Below the pieces are notes generated by a model. That model made no database searches. It had not been told where the DNA came from and saw only the letters and a list, made by a program, of their open reading frames with translations. A program made the position numbers and the translations under genes. From contig JAWVFJ010000011.1 in the NCBI GenBank assembly GCA_033856275.1, forward strand, positions 1 to 64,000: a DNA stretch of 64,000 nucleotides, written 5' to 3'. Below are positions 41,988 through 49,258 of the stretch, piece by piece (the stretch's first letter is position 1; the number at the start of each line of letters is the position of its first letter). The DNA is from VRUE01 sp033856275. GTDB lineage: Bacteria > Actinomycetota > Thermoleophilia > Solirubrobacterales > 70-9.

Positions 41988-44152
41988 CCCCCTTCCTCCT
42001 CGCCCTGGTGGCGGTCATGATCCTCGCAGTAGCCGCCCGCCGGTTCGCACCGTCCGGCGAGACCGTCGCCCTGCGGCTGACCTTCCCCCGAAGCGTCACG
42101 ACGGATCAGGTCGTGGCGGCGGCGCGATCGCTGGCGGGGATGCTGCCGCCGTGGTGGCGGCGACTGTTCGGCTCGCCGTCCGTGACCCTCGACGTGCAGG
42201 CAACCGCCGAGGGGATCGCCCACGTCCTGACGGTGCCCGTCGGTCGGGTCGAGTACGTCACCGGGTCGCTCCGGGCGGCGGTGCCGGGCCTCCGGGTGGC
42301 CGACGCGGAAACCACGCCGCCACGTTTCAGCCTGGCCCGCGAACTTCGGGTCAGCGGCGCGGGCGACCTCCGCACCGACGCCACCGACAGCTCCAACGCC
42401 GGACTCCTTGCCGCCCTGCAACCGCTGGCCGCCGACGAGCGGGCGGTGATCCAGACCGTCATCACGCCGACCGGGCGAAACACGGTGGCGGCGCTCTTGG
42501 ATCGCGCCTTCAACGACGACGAGCCGGAGCCGCCGACCGAGCCGCAGTTTGCCGTCGCCGTCCGAGTCGGGGTGGCCGCCGCCAACCCCTCCCGCTCGCG
42601 CCAGTTGGTCGCGCGGCTGCTCGGGCCCTTTCATGTCGTCGCCGGTCCAGAGGCCCGGCTGATCCGGCGGCTGCTGCCGAGCCGCGCCGTGGCAGCCCGA
42701 ATCCGGCAGGCCGTGCCCGGCCGCTCGATCATCGGGGCGGACGAGCTGGCCGCCCTGTGGGCGGTGCCGGTGGACGCGCCCGAACTGCCGGGGCTGACCC
42801 TCGGCCGAAGCCGCGAGCTACCGCCCGCCGCCAGCGTTCCGCGCCGGGGGCTGGTGCTGGGCGATGCCATCGCGCCCGGTGCCAGCCGACCCGTCGCCGT
42901 CACCCAGGCCGAGGCCCGGCGCGGGGTCCACGTCTGCGCCCCGACCGGCGCGGGCAAGAGCACGATCTTGACCGGCCTGGCGGTGCAGCTGATGCAGGCG
43001 AAGTCCCGCCCCGGCCTGGTCCTAATCGACAGCAAGGGCGACACGGTCGCGGACGTTCTCGACCGCATCCCGGCAGAGCGCCGCCGCGACGTGATCCTGT
43101 TCGACCCGAGCGACCGCGAAGCGGTCGTTGGCTTCAACCTGATTGGCGGCTCGGGCGAGTCGGACCTGATCGTTGACCACCTCGTTTCCGAGCTTCGCCA
43201 CCGCTACGGCGCGGCCGGATTGGGACCGAGGAGCGAGGACATTTTGAGGAGCTGCTTGACGACGCTCACCACGGAGCCGGGCCGCTTCACGCTTTGCGAG
43301 GTCGAGCCGTTGCTGACGAATCCCGGCTTCCGTCAAAAGCTCGTTGGCCGTTTGGACGAACCAACGCTTGAGGGGTTCTGGGCCTGGTTCAGCAGCTTGT
43401 CACCGGCCGCCCAGGCGGAGGCGATCGCGCCGTTGTCGAACAAGCTCAGGAGCTACACGATGCGCCGCCGCGTCCGCGCCGTGATCGGGCAGGCCGACGG
43501 CCTCGACCTGGGCGCGGCCCTCGACGGCGGGAAGATCGTCCTCGTCAATCTCGCCAAGGGCTTGCTCGGCAAGGACGCCGCCGCCCTGATCGGCGCGGCG
43601 ATGGTCTCCCGGCTGTGGACCGCGATCCAGGCCCGCGCGGGCATCCCCGCCACGGATCGCCACCCGGCGACGGTGATCTGCGACGAGTTCCAAGACCTCG
43701 CCGCACTCTCGCCCGTCTTCTCCGAAGCGGTCGCGCAGAGCCGGGGCTACAAGGTCGGCTGGGTGCTGGCGCATCAGCATCTCGGGCAGCTTGACCCCGA
43801 TACTCGCCAGGCCGTCCTCGCCAACTGCCGCAGCCGCCTGGTCATGCAGACGAGCGCCGCCGACGCTGCAACCTTTGCCCGCGAGTTCCGCCCCTATCTG
43901 AGCGCCGACGACTTCCAGGGACTCCCGGCGTTCGAGGGCTACGCCGCCCTCTCCGTCGGTGCCGCTGTCGCCCCGCCCGCGAGCATCCAGACCCGCCCCG
44001 CTCCCGACTCGCTCGGCTCGGCCGAGAAGGTCCGCGCTGCCTCCCGTAAGCGATATGGCATGACCCCGGCCGCCGTCGATGCCGCGATCCGCGCCCGCGT
44101 CACGGCCCGCCGCCCGGCGGCTCCCGTCGGAGAAACCCGGAGGGCCGCGTGA
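41984..44152 (+). CDS. TraD/TraG-type coupling ATPase of the element
   Basis: 722 aa from GTG 41984. One N-terminal membrane segment (TPFLLALVAVMILAVAA), then a large domain before the ATPase. Walker A CAPTGAGKSTIL is near residue 319, the LVLIDSKGDTVADVL/VILFDPSD segment follows as in VirD4/TraG-like proteins, and Walker B TVICDEFQDLA is near residue 563, with a TraM-recognition-like SRLVMQTSAADAATFAREF part. It should pump DNA through or to the membrane during transfer. An FtsK/TraB-type gamma domain is not visible. It overlaps both neighbouring small genes and is the largest gene of the operon. Confidence 0.88.
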   Translation: MTPFLLALVAVMILAVAARRFAPSGETVALRLTFPRSVTTDQVVAAARSLAGMLPPWWRRLFGSPSVTLDVQATAEGIAHVLTVPVGRVEYVTGSLRAAVPGLRVADAETTPPRFSLARELRVSGAGDLRTDATDSSNAGLLAALQPLAADERAVIQTVITPTGRNTVAALLDRAFNDDEPEPPTEPQFAVAVRVGVAAANPSRSRQLVARLLGPFHVVAGPEARLIRRLLPSRAVAARIRQAVPGRSIIGADELAALWAVPVDAPELPGLTLGRSRELPPAASVPRRGLVLGDAIAPGASRPVAVTQAEARRGVHVCAPTGAGKSTILTGLAVQLMQAKSRPGLVLIDSKGDTVADVLDRIPAERRRDVILFDPSDREAVVGFNLIGGSGESDLIVDHLVSELRHRYGAAGLGPRSEDILRSCLTTLTTEPGRFTLCEVEPLLTNPGFRQKLVGRLDEPTLEGFWAWFSSLSPAAQAEAIAPLSNKLRSYTMRRRVRAVIGQADGLDLGAALDGGKIVLVNLAKGLLGKDAAALIGAAMVSRLWTAIQARAGIPATDRHPATVICDEFQDLAALSPVFSEAVAQSRGYKVGWVLAHQHLGQLDPDTRQAVLANCRSRLVMQTSAADAATFAREFRPYLSADDFQGLPAFEGYAALSVGAAVAPPASIQTRPAPDSLGSAEKVRAASRKRYGMTPAAVDAAIRARVTARRPAAPVGETRRAA

Positions 44153-44268
44153 TTCGGCTCGGTCTTCACTTCGCGTCGGCGAGCACACCGCGCATCGCCA
44201 GCCCCAGCGCCACGCCTGCCCCGGTAGCCGCAACGACTAGACCCCCCGTATCGGTAGGTGTTCTATGA
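44149..44268 (+). CDS. 39-residue ORF coupled at both ends
   Basis: GTG at 44149 overlaps the coupling-protein stop (GTGA) and its own TGA overlaps the ATG of the replication-relaxation gene (ATGA, 44265-44268). It spans the whole gap between the two genes. The product VIRLGLHFASASTPRIASP...TTRPPVSVGVL is Ser/Thr/Ala/Pro-rich without a known fold. It may be a real peptide or mainly serve to keep ribosomes moving along the operon. Confidence 0.4.
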   Translation: MIRLGLHFASASTPRIASPSATPAPVAATTRPPVSVGVL

Positions 44269-45074
44269 GGCGTCGTGTTACCCCGCAGCGCCTAGCGCAC
44301 CTCGAGGAAACCCTGACGCCCAGGGACCGGGCCATCATCGGGATGCTGGACCGGCTCAGGGTCGCCACCACGGAGCAGCTCCGGCGGGTCTGCTTCGCTG
44401 ACCTGACGGAAGGCTCTGCCGCTCGCCAGGCGCCCGCTCTGCTGGCCTCCCTAGTCGAGCGCCAGGTCGTCGTCAAGCTCGCCCGCCAGGTCGGCGGCGT
44501 CCGGGCTGGCTCGCGGGCGGCGGTCTGGTCCCTGGACGTCGCCGGGCAGCGGCTTGCCTCCGTCTGCGGGCCTGCCGGCGGCCGTGCCCTGCGGCAGCCC
44601 TGGACGCCTTCGCTCTCGTTCCTCGCCCACCGGCTCGCCGTGTCCGAGTGCTTCGCGGCTCTGTCCGAGCGGGCGCAGGCCGGGGACGCGGACTTGCTCG
44701 ACTTCGACGCCGAGCCGTTGGCGTGGCGGCGCTACGCCAGCCCCTTCGGCGGCACCCGGACCCTCAAGCCCGACGCCTTCGTTCGCCTCGGCGTCGGCCG
44801 GATCGAGCGGGGCGCGTTCGTGGAGATCGACCGCGATACCGAGTCGCGGCCGACGCTGGCGAAGAAGCTCCGCGCCTACCGCCACTATTGGGAGACCGGC
44901 CGCGAGCAGGAGCGCCGAGGCTACTTCCCCCGCGTCGTCTTCGCCGTGCCAAGCGAGGAACGAAAGGCGGTCCTGATTGATCTGTTCGACGCCGAGCCGG
45001 AAGACACCCGGCCGCTCTGGCACGTCGTCCTCGCGGCCGACCTCACCGACGCGCTGATCGGGGGTGGATCGTGA
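44265..45074 (+). CDS. replication-relaxation family protein
   Basis: 269 aa. The N-terminal winged helix (LTPRDRAIIGMLDRLRVATTEQLRRVCFADLTEGSAARQAPALLASLVERQVV) and the nuclease-like core (LKPDAFVRLGVGRIERGAFVEIDRDTESRPTLAKKLRAYRHYW) are the pattern of the Replic_Relax family, found on actinobacterial plasmids and ICEs. The exact reaction is not established; a role in relaxation or initiation of element DNA is proposed in the family name. With no other relaxase in the element, it is the best candidate for a DNA-processing protein. It overlaps the methyltransferase gene by four bases. Confidence 0.85.
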   Translation: MRRRVTPQRLAHLEETLTPRDRAIIGMLDRLRVATTEQLRRVCFADLTEGSAARQAPALLASLVERQVVVKLARQVGGVRAGSRAAVWSLDVAGQRLASVCGPAGGRALRQPWTPSLSFLAHRLAVSECFAALSERAQAGDADLLDFDAEPLAWRRYASPFGGTRTLKPDAFVRLGVGRIERGAFVEIDRDTESRPTLAKKLRAYRHYWETGREQERRGYFPRVVFAVPSEERKAVLIDLFDAEPEDTRPLWHVVLAADLTDALIGGGS

Positions 45075-46063
45075 AGCGGCTCCCGCGCAACACGATCCTG
45101 ACCGGCGACGCCCGCCGCGTCCTCGTGGACCTGCTGCCGGAATCGGTGGACTGCTGCATCACCAGCCCGCCCTACGTCGGTGCGCTCCGCGACTACGGCC
45201 GCGCCGATCAACTCGGGCAGGAGCCGACCGTGACCGAGTACGTCGCCAACCTGCGGGCAGTCCTGCGCCAGGTCCGGCGGCTCCTGAAACCGACCGGCGC
45301 GCTCTGGCTCAACTTGGGCGATGCGACCTCGCGGCATGAACGGCAGGGCGCACCGGCCAAGGGAATGCTCCTCGCCCCCCAGCGGGTCGTGCTGGCGCTA
45401 GCCGAAGACGGCTGGGTGATCCGCAACGTCCTGATCTGGCACAAGACCAACCCGATGCCGCAGTCCGCCCGCGACCGACTCAGCCCGGTCTACGAAACCG
45501 TGATCCTCGCCACCAAGGAGCCGCATTACTTCTTCGACCTCGACGCGATCCGCGTCCCGCACCGCTCGGTCCATCGGCTCGGCCGGATTACACCGGCCGC
45601 GCTCGGGCGGCTCTACCAGGGCCACAACAACGGTCTCGGCAAGCTCCGCGCCATCGGGCAGATCGGGAACCCCAACGGCAAGAACCCCGGCGACGTATGG
45701 ACGATGGGCACCGCCGTCGACCGACTCGGCCACCAGGCCACCTTCCCCGAAGCGCTGATCGAGCGGCCGGTCCTGGCGACCTGCCCGGAGCGGATCTGCG
45801 TCCAATGCGACCGGCCTTGGACGCGGCCGACGCGGATCGTCCGCCGCCGCACCAGTGAGGGCGTGATCCAGCTTCGCCGGGTCGGCCAGCTTCGCCGCTG
45901 CGACTGCTTCGCGCCGAGTCGGCCCGGCGTCGTCCTCGATCCCTTCTTCGGCACCGGCACCGTTGGGGCGGTGGCCGCACGGCACCGCCGCGACTGGCTC
46001 GGCGTCGAACTGAACCCCGCCTACGTCCGCGCGGCCCGGCGGCGGCTCGGGGGCGACCCATGA
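45071..46063 (+). CDS. DNA methyltransferase, beta-class (N4/N6)
   Basis: 330 aa. The catalytic motif IV TSPPYVGALRDYG lies near residue 32, before the cofactor motif I DPFFGTGTVGAVAARH near residue 289, the order of the beta group. The chain also has a CPERICVQCDRPW...RRCDC zinc-ribbon-like insert near 238-277. TSPPY favours N4-cytosine or N6-adenine methylation; the site is unknown. No restriction gene is adjacent, so it is probably a solitary methylase protecting or marking element DNA. Confidence 0.92.
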   Translation: MKRLPRNTILTGDARRVLVDLLPESVDCCITSPPYVGALRDYGRADQLGQEPTVTEYVANLRAVLRQVRRLLKPTGALWLNLGDATSRHERQGAPAKGMLLAPQRVVLALAEDGWVIRNVLIWHKTNPMPQSARDRLSPVYETVILATKEPHYFFDLDAIRVPHRSVHRLGRITPAALGRLYQGHNNGLGKLRAIGQIGNPNGKNPGDVWTMGTAVDRLGHQATFPEALIERPVLATCPERICVQCDRPWTRPTRIVRRRTSEGVIQLRRVGQLRRCDCFAPSRPGVVLDPFFGTGTVGAVAARHRRDWLGVELNPAYVRAARRRLGGDP

Positions 46064-46155
46064 CGGGGCGGTGGATGGCTCCACGGTGGGCGGAAGGGCG
46101 CGCGCCTTTCTGCTCACCGCCAGAACCATTCACAACCCAAAGGAGGTCCGGGGCG

Positions 46156-46533
46156 ATGAGCGAGAAGACCAAAGCCCAGGAAATCTACGAGCGCGTCGAA
46201 TCGGTCGTTGCCGAGAAAGGCATCACCAAGAAGGACGCCCAGGTGATCGTCGGCAAAGAGTTCGGGATGCAGCCAAGCTCGATCCGCGGCGCGGAATACC
46301 AGGCTCGTAAGGAGCTTGGCCTGACCCGAAACCGGGTGCAGGAGACGACGCCGGACAACGCGGTGGAAAGCGCCATTGCCACGTTGGAGAAAGCCCGCGA
46401 TGCCATCGACGACGAGGTGGAGGCCGCCAAAGAGCGAGCCGAGGAGGCCACGCGAGAGCACAAAGCGCTCAAAGACAGCGCCGCTGACCGCAAGGCCGAG
46501 ATCGAGTCGAAGATCGAGGCGCTGAAGGCGTAG
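46156..46533 (+). CDS. HTH-like/coiled-coil protein at the end of the transfer operon
   Basis: 125 aa from ATG at 46156 with AAAGGAGGT upstream (46139-46147), the best ribosome site of the operon. Residues 5-55 (EIYERVESVVAEKGITKKDAQVIVGKEFGMQPSSIRGAEYQARKELG) look like a small helical DNA-binding unit; 68-125 form a highly charged coiled coil. It is followed by an intrinsic terminator. Possibly a nucleoid-type or partner protein for element DNA. No named family recognised. Confidence 0.7.
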   Translation: MSEKTKAQEIYERVESVVAEKGITKKDAQVIVGKEFGMQPSSIRGAEYQARKELGLTRNRVQETTPDNAVESAIATLEKARDAIDDEVEAAKERAEEATREHKALKDSAADRKAEIESKIEALKA

Positions 46534-46537
46534 CTAT

Positions 46538-46583
46538 GCGGGCGATCTGGACACCACTAACCACGTTCAGGTCGCCCGCTTTT
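46538..46583 (+). terminator. rho-independent terminator of the transfer operon
   Basis: GCGGGCGA (46538-46545) pairs with TCGCCCGC (46572-46579), extended by CTG/CAG, and is followed by TTTT. It starts five bases after the stop codon of the coiled-coil gene and separates the transfer operon from the immunity/recombinase operon. Confidence 0.85.
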
Positions 46584-46639
46584 CATTACCGCAACGCGGC
46601 GCTTGGCTGCTTGCGACCGTTTCGAAACGGCGAGACAAT

Positions 46640-46655
46640 GTTTAGGACACTAAAC
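46640..46655. promoter_or_regulatory. operator GTTTAG-N4-CTAAAC before the XRE gene
   Basis: Third copy of the motif at 41762-41809, seven bases upstream of the XRE ATG. A further palindrome, CCGTTTCGAAACGG, lies at 46617-46630. The position over the likely promoter or leader suggests autorepression. Confidence 0.72.
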
Positions 46656-46662
46656 CCTGCCC

Positions 46663-47007
46663 ATGACTCCCAAGCACGCACAGTTCGGCAAGTTCCTCGC
46701 CCAGCGCCGCAAGGCCGCTGGCCTGACCCTTCAAGCCGTTGCCGACGCGATCGGCGTCACCAAGGCCAACGTCTATCAATGGGAGGCGGGAAACTGGCTC
46801 CCCGAACCCGCCTTGCTCGAACCGCTCGCCCAGGCCATCGACAGCAGCTACGAGGAACTATTTACGCGGGCCGGGTACGACCCAAAGTCGCTGCCGAAAC
46901 CGGAGCCGTACTTGCGGACGCTGTATCCCAATGCGTCGGCCCGCGATATGAACGAGGCGAAGCGTCTGTTCGAGCGTATGGACCGCAAGAAAGGCAAGCG
47001 ATCATGA
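46663..47007 (+). CDS. XRE-family repressor (ImmR-like) of the element
   Basis: 114 aa. HTH_3 at residues 5-62: QFGKFLAQRRKAAGLTLQAVADAIGVTKANVYQWEAGNWLPEPALLEPLAQAIDSSYEELF; the recognition helix is TKANVYQWEAG. The C-terminal part is helical and charged. Its ATGA overlap with the ImmA-like gene and the operator in front of it fit a repressor removed by its partner protease, as ImmR/ImmA in ICEBs1. It is expected to repress the operon at 41811 and its own. Confidence 0.88.
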   Translation: MTPKHAQFGKFLAQRRKAAGLTLQAVADAIGVTKANVYQWEAGNWLPEPALLEPLAQAIDSSYEELFTRAGYDPKSLPKPEPYLRTLYPNASARDMNEAKRLFERMDRKKGKRS

Positions 47008-47549
47008 GCGTGATCGCTGAGTGCCGGCGACTCGCCCCGCGCCGGGCGCTGGCTCCGTGGGAGGCGCGATCCATCGCCGAGCGCCAGGCGCACCGGCTGC
47101 TCTTGCAGCTGCGGATCACCGAGCCGCCCTTCCCGGTCGAAGCCGTCGCCGCCCTCCCGCGTGTCGAAGTCCACTACCTCCCTGCCCGGCACCTGTCCGG
47201 CGCGATCAGTTGGCAGCGCGGCAAGTGGCGCATCCTCATCAACAGCAACGACAGCCGAGGGCGGCAGGTCTTTTCCCTCGCGCACGAACTCAAACACTTG
47301 ATCGACCACCCGACGCGGGACGTGATCTACAAGGACTCCCGCTACGGCTCCGCCCACCAGGCCGCCGAGCGGGCCGCCGACTACTTCGCCGCCTGCCTGA
47401 CGATGCCCCGCGCCTGGCTCAAACGCTGCTTCTACGACGAAGGGTTCCGCGATCCCCAAGTCCTGGCTCGACGCTTCCGCGTCAGCCGCCCGGCCATGCG
47501 CTACCGCTTCGATCAGCTTGGCCTCCTCGAACCAGAGGCGATGCGATGA
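47004..47549 (+). CDS. ImmA/IrrE-type metallopeptidase
   Basis: 181 aa from ATG 47004, overlapping the XRE stop. The zinc motif HELKHLIDH (HExxH) is in FSLAHELKHLIDHPT near residue 91, and the downstream ERAADYFAACLTMP gives the Glu/Asp ligand region. IrrE/ImmA enzymes cleave XRE-type repressors after DNA damage or signalling. Its 3' end overlaps the recombinase start (ATGA), placing the switch and excision enzyme in one coupled unit. Confidence 0.92.
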   Translation: MSVIAECRRLAPRRALAPWEARSIAERQAHRLLLQLRITEPPFPVEAVAALPRVEVHYLPARHLSGAISWQRGKWRILINSNDSRGRQVFSLAHELKHLIDHPTRDVIYKDSRYGSAHQAAERAADYFAACLTMPRAWLKRCFYDEGFRDPQVLARRFRVSRPAMRYRFDQLGLLEPEAMR

Positions 47550-49207
47550 GCGACGGCACCAAAAAGGCGTTCGTCCTACTCCGCGTTTCGTCCTCGGGCC
47601 AGACCCGCCGCGCAGGTTCCGAGGAGGGATATTCGATCGAGGGGCAGCGTGACGCCTGCCAGCGCAAGGCTGCGGAGCTTGGAGCGGAGGTCGCGAAGGA
47701 GTGGCTAGCCCCAGCGGAGTCGGCCAGTCGCGGGCTGTATCGGACGCTTGAAGAACTGATCGAGGCGTTGAAGGTCCGCCGGGACATTGACTACGTGATC
47801 GTCTACAAGCTAGAGCGCTTCGCCCGCGACGAGTTGACCGACTTCGCCGCCTACGCCGAAATCAAGAAAGCGGGCGCGGAGCTGGTGTCCGTCACGGAGA
47901 GCATCGACAGCAGCCCCGGCGGGATGTTGATGCACGGCGTCCTTACCGCGATCAACGCCTACTACTCTCGCGATCTGGCGGTGAAGATCACCAGCGGCCG
48001 GGTCACGAAGGCCAAACTCGGCGGCTCCCCTGGCCGCGTCCCGCTCGGCTATCTCAACAAGCGGAAATGGGACGGAGCCAACGACATTCGCTACGTCGAG
48101 GTAGACCCCGAGCGAGCGCCACACGTCCAATGGGCCTTCCAGGCGTACGCGACCGGCGAGTGGTCAATCAAGGCGCTCGCCGATGAGCTTTATAAGCGTG
48201 GCCTCAGAACTCGCCCGACTCCGAAACGCCCACCGCGAAAGGTTGAGCCTGCGCGCCTACACAAGCTCCTCAAAAACGAATACTTCGTCGGCGTCGTTGA
48301 ATTCAAGGGCGTGAAGTACGAAGGCAAGCACCCGAGAATCGTCCCCGAGGACCTATTTTGGGACGTGCAAGCGGTTCTGTCGGCCCACAAACTCGCGGGC
48401 GACCGCTCCCGCAAGAACCCCGGCCACTACCTCAGCGGCTCGGTCTTCTGCGGCTTTTGCGGTAGTCGGCTCATGTACACGAAATGCACCGGCCGCCACG
48501 GAGGGAGGTTCGAGTATCTGGTTTGCAGCGGGCGGCATAAGGAAAAGAACTGCGACCTCCCCTATCTCCCCGTTGGGCGAGCCGAGGAGTTCGTCACCGC
48601 CTATTACGAAGATCAGGTCGGGAGTCAGGCCGACCGAATCGCAGCAATAGAGCCCCACCTCTCCAAGCAGTTCGAGCGGCTACTCGGCTATCGACAGCGC
48701 GAGGCGATGCGGAGTCAAAAAAAGATCGACGACGTACTTGTGCAACGGACGCAGCTAGTGGAGAGCCACCTTGCTAACCCGAAAGCGATCCCGCTAGACC
48801 TGCTTGAGAAGAAGCAGGCGGACCTTGAGCAAGAACTTAAAGCAGCCGAGGAAAGGCTGGCCCGCGCAAGGGGCGACATCGAAAGCGCGAACAAGGTACT
48901 CGCATTTGCGCGGCGGGTCCTCCTGGAATCGTCGGGTATCTATCGGGCCGTTGATCCGACGACGCGGCGACGCTGGAACCAATCGTTCTTCACGAAAATC
49001 TTTCTCGGGCCGGGCGGCGTCACCGGGGCAGAGCTAACGGACGAATACGCAGCGCTGCTCCGCGAAGACCTCGCGCAACGGCTTCAAGATATGGCGGGTC
49101 GCTCTCAGCTTCGTTTTGGCCGGGGTTCGACTGAGAGCTTCCTAGTGGAGCTGAGGGGGCTCGAACCCCTGACCTTCGCGCTGCCAGCGCGACGCTCTTC
49201 CAGCTGA
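47546..49207 (+). CDS. large serine recombinase (integrase)
   Basis: 553 aa from ATG 47546. Catalytic domain: FVLLRVSSSGQTRR with the nucleophile Ser near residue 15, GYSIEGQRDAC and LERFARDELTDF. The recombinase domain (RVPLGYLNKRK, the KALADELYKRGLRT helix), a zinc ribbon (CGFCGSRLMY...CSGRHKEKNC at about 302-332) and a C-terminal coiled coil (DLEQELKAAEERLARARGDIE) follow. The last residues, RGLEPLTFALPARRSSS, are read from the antisense strand of the tRNA-Ala gene, so the stop codon belongs to the host. In the excised circle the C-terminus would be different. Confidence 0.95.
   Translation: MSDGTKKAFVLLRVSSSGQTRRAGSEEGYSIEGQRDACQRKAAELGAEVAKEWLAPAESASRGLYRTLEELIEALKVRRDIDYVIVYKLERFARDELTDFAAYAEIKKAGAELVSVTESIDSSPGGMLMHGVLTAINAYYSRDLAVKITSGRVTKAKLGGSPGRVPLGYLNKRKWDGANDIRYVEVDPERAPHVQWAFQAYATGEWSIKALADELYKRGLRTRPTPKRPPRKVEPARLHKLLKNEYFVGVVEFKGVKYEGKHPRIVPEDLFWDVQAVLSAHKLAGDRSRKNPGHYLSGSVFCGFCGSRLMYTKCTGRHGGRFEYLVCSGRHKEKNCDLPYLPVGRAEEFVTAYYEDQVGSQADRIAAIEPHLSKQFERLLGYRQREAMRSQKKIDDVLVQRTQLVESHLANPKAIPLDLLEKKQADLEQELKAAEERLARARGDIESANKVLAFARRVLLESSGIYRAVDPTTRRRWNQSFFTKIFLGPGGVTGAELTDEYAALLREDLAQRLQDMAGRSQLRFGRGSTESFLVELRGLEPLTFALPARRSSS
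49144..49172. other. right attachment site (attR) in the tRNA-Ala 3' end
   Basis: AGTGGAGCT at 49144-49152 covers the tRNA discriminator side and part of the acceptor stem and is repeated at 36361. The recombinase gene reads through it. This keeps the tRNA intact after integration, as usual for elements that use tRNA 3' ends; serine recombinases only rarely use tRNA genes. Confidence 0.6.
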
Positions 49208-49218
49208 GCTACAGCCCC
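49146..49218 (-). tRNA. tRNA-Ala (anticodon GGC)
   Basis: 73 bases. The acceptor arms 49212-49218 and 49147-49153 pair over 7 bp with one G.U; the D arm has GCTCAGCTGGAAGAGC; the anticodon stem TCGCG/CGCGA has loop CTGGCAG giving anticodon GGC (reads GCC). T arm AGGGG-TTCGAGC-CCCCT is canonical. CCA is not encoded. It is the integration target of the element; the recombinase gene covers most of it on the other strand. Confidence 0.95.
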
Positions 49219-49258
49219 GAGGAACTTCGACCGTCAGTTTAGCGCCGAGCGGCGCGCC

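Larger units (their letters stand above)
36361..49152. mobile_element. integrative element in tRNA-Ala, possibly mobilizable
   Basis: Bounded by a direct repeat AGTGGAGCT at 36361-36369 and 49144-49152, the second being the 3' end of a tRNA-Ala gene. Contents: large serine recombinase, XRE repressor and ImmA-like protease, coupling ATPase, replication-relaxation protein, DNA methyltransferase, E1-like protein, DNA-binding proteins and small proteins. Gene functions are of plasmid/ICE type and the genes around it (spoIIM-like and tRNA-Ala side) are host-like. No relaxase, mating-channel or replication initiator gene is visible, so it may need a helper or move as double-stranded DNA. Left boundary is less certain than the right one. 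Confidence 0.85.

Noticed and set aside
47021..47545. Upstream extension of the recombinase frame
   Set aside because: It overlaps the ImmA-like gene in another frame; the recombinase fold starts at ATG 47546 with an ATGA overlap.
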